Of a stretch of DNA of 6,199 bases, positions 5,281 to 6,199 are shown in pieces (the first letter of the stretch is position 1; the number at the start of each line of letters is the position of its first letter). Under the pieces are notes generated by a model. That model was not told where the DNA came from and did not search any database. It was given only the letters and a program-made list of their open reading frames with translations. The stretch is from an uncultured Sphingobium sp. (GTDB lineage Bacteria; Pseudomonadota; Alphaproteobacteria; Sphingomonadales; Sphingomonadaceae): assembly GCA_913773715.1 (NCBI GenBank), contig CAJYHD010000307.1, forward strand, positions 1-6,199. The letters are read 5' to 3'. The position numbers and the translations under genes were made by a program.

Positions 5281-6153
5281 ATGATCCGCTCCGCTCTGGT
5301 CGCCGCATTCGTGCTGCTGTTCGTCGCGCAACCGGCCGCGGCCGGGGATCGCCGCGCGGGCGGCAAGCTCCTCCTCACCAACGGCGTCACCAGCGTAGAG
5401 GGCGCGGCGGGAGGCGGGCTCGCCAGCTGGGCGGTGATCGCAGGCAACGAAACCCGCGACGGCATCGGCGGCAAGGTGAACGCCACGCTGGTGGCGCTGC
5501 ATGACTTCGATCTCGAAAGCTACGGCGCGGCGATCGGGGTGAACGATCGACTGGAACTGTCGTACACACACCAGAACTTCGATACGCGCGCTGCCGGTGC
5601 CGCGCTTGGTCTGGGACGCGGCTTCACCTTTGGACAAAATATTTTCGGCGCGAAGCTGCGCGTGATCGGCGACGCGGTATGGGATCAGGACAGCTGGCTG
5701 CCGCAGATCGCGATCGGCGTGCAGCACAAGCGCGCGAACCGCGGCGCGATCATCCGCGCGGTCGGCGGCCGGCACGACCGCGGCACCGACTTCTACGTCG
5801 CCGCGACCAAGGTGGTGCTGTCGCGCAGCCTTGTGCTGAACGCGACGGTGCGGGCGACCAAGGCCAACCAGTTTGGGCTGCTCGGCTTTGGCGGTGACCG
5901 ACACGATCGCTACCGGCCGCAGTTCGAGGGCTCGGCGGGCCTGATGCTCTCCCCGCGCTTCGTCGTCGGGGCGGAGGCACGTACCAAGTCGAGCAATCTT
6001 GGTTTCGCGCGCGAGCAGAAGGCGGCGGATGCCTTCGCCGCATGGGCTGTCGCGCGGAACGTGTCGGTCACTGCCGCCTATGTCGATCTCGGCGACATCG
6101 CCACCGTCCGCCGCCAGCGCGGCGCCTTCCTATCGATCCAGGGATCGTTCTGA
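5281..6153 (+). CDS. DUF3034-family outer-membrane barrel-like protein
   Basis: 290 residues. The signal peptide is at 1-21 (MIRSALVAAFVLLFVAQPAAA, cut before GDRR). The mature start, GGKLLLTNGVTSVEGAAGGG, is the hallmark of the DUF3034 family. The rest alternates polar and hydrophobic residues in many short strands (LELSYTHQNF, FYVAATKVVL, VLNATVRATK, FVVGAEARTK, VSVTAAYVDLG) and ends in GAFLSIQGSF, whose terminal aromatic is typical of outer-membrane beta-barrels. A barrel in the outer membrane is therefore likely; substrate and function are unknown. It is divergent from the cupredoxin/GGDEF-EAL operon and leads into another exported protein one base after its stop. From memory, DUF3034 genes are found beside methylamine-utilization-type cupredoxins and EAL proteins in other proteobacteria, which supports a shared role; I could not check this here. 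Confidence 0.85.
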   Translation: MIRSALVAAFVLLFVAQPAAAGDRRAGGKLLLTNGVTSVEGAAGGGLASWAVIAGNETRDGIGGKVNATLVALHDFDLESYGAAIGVNDRLELSYTHQNFDTRAAGAALGLGRGFTFGQNIFGAKLRVIGDAVWDQDSWLPQIAIGVQHKRANRGAIIRAVGGRHDRGTDFYVAATKVVLSRSLVLNATVRATKANQFGLLGFGGDRHDRYRPQFEGSAGLMLSPRFVVGAEARTKSSNLGFAREQKAADAFAAWAVARNVSVTAAYVDLGDIATVRRQRGAFLSIQGSF

Positions 6154-6154
6154 C

Positions 6155-6199
6155 ATGCTGATCGCCGCTGTCCTGCTGCTCCAGGCGACCGTTGCCCTC
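6155..6199 (+). CDS. Start of an exported protein (runs off the right edge)
   Basis: Fifteen codons, MLIAAVLLLQATVAL, are visible: the hydrophobic start of a signal peptide or membrane anchor. The ATG lies one base after the DUF3034 stop (TGACATG), and AGGGA (6140-6144) stands 10 bases upstream, so it is very probably co-translated with DUF3034 in one operon. Too little remains to name the protein. Confidence 0.6.
   Translation, partial: MLIAAVLLLQATVAL

Noticed and set aside
5260..5904. Minus-strand open frame of 214 codons opposite the DUF3034 gene
   Set aside because: It is antisense to a gene with a clear signal peptide, family hallmark and ribosome binding site. The composition is typical of a high-GC shadow frame.
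1..6199. CRISPR array, tRNA or rRNA
   Set aside because: No regularly spaced direct repeats, tRNA-like cloverleaf or rRNA signature was seen on either strand.

Overview
The window looks like a high-GC alphaproteobacterial chromosome, most likely a sphingomonad. This is inferred from base composition, codon use and the style of the right-hand genes; no rRNA or other taxonomic marker is present. It splits into a mobile or accessory left part (about 1-1956) and a conserved-looking envelope/signalling right part (2300-6199), separated by a non-coding convergent gap.

Left part. Positions 1-304 are one end of an IS5-family (IS427-like group) insertion sequence, with the N-terminal 81 codons of its transposase on the minus strand and its terminal inverted repeat at 293-304. 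It abuts the 3' end of a minus-strand gene for a fused XRE helix-turn-helix plus ImmA/IrrE zinc metallopeptidase (304-1440), whose stop codon straddles the IS junction. Immediately head-to-head with it, with no intergenic base, is a plus-strand gene for an unrecognised small membrane protein (1441-1956). The two GTG start codons together form the palindrome CACGTG. The pair has lower GC (50-60% in sampled lines, against about 70% in a sampled line to the right) and looks like an acquired two-gene regulatory, stress or defence-type module.

Middle. 1957-2299 contains no convincing gene. It carries short degenerate repeats and, next to the 3' end of the following gene, a perfect 7-bp stem hairpin.

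Right part. A minus-strand operon encodes an exported cupredoxin-like protein (4606-5193) and, through an ATGA stop/start overlap, a membrane-anchored sensor protein with HAMP, GGDEF and EAL domains (2300-4609). Both catalytic domains look intact, but the product-inhibition I-site is missing. Divergently, across an 87-bp gap holding an imperfect palindrome, lies a plus-strand gene for a DUF3034-type outer-membrane barrel-like protein (5281-6153). It is followed after one base by the start of another exported protein that runs off the window. Cupredoxin, c-di-GMP enzyme, DUF3034 protein and a further exported protein plausibly form one functional locus that links the state of the periplasm (copper or redox) to c-di-GMP level. 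That link is inference.
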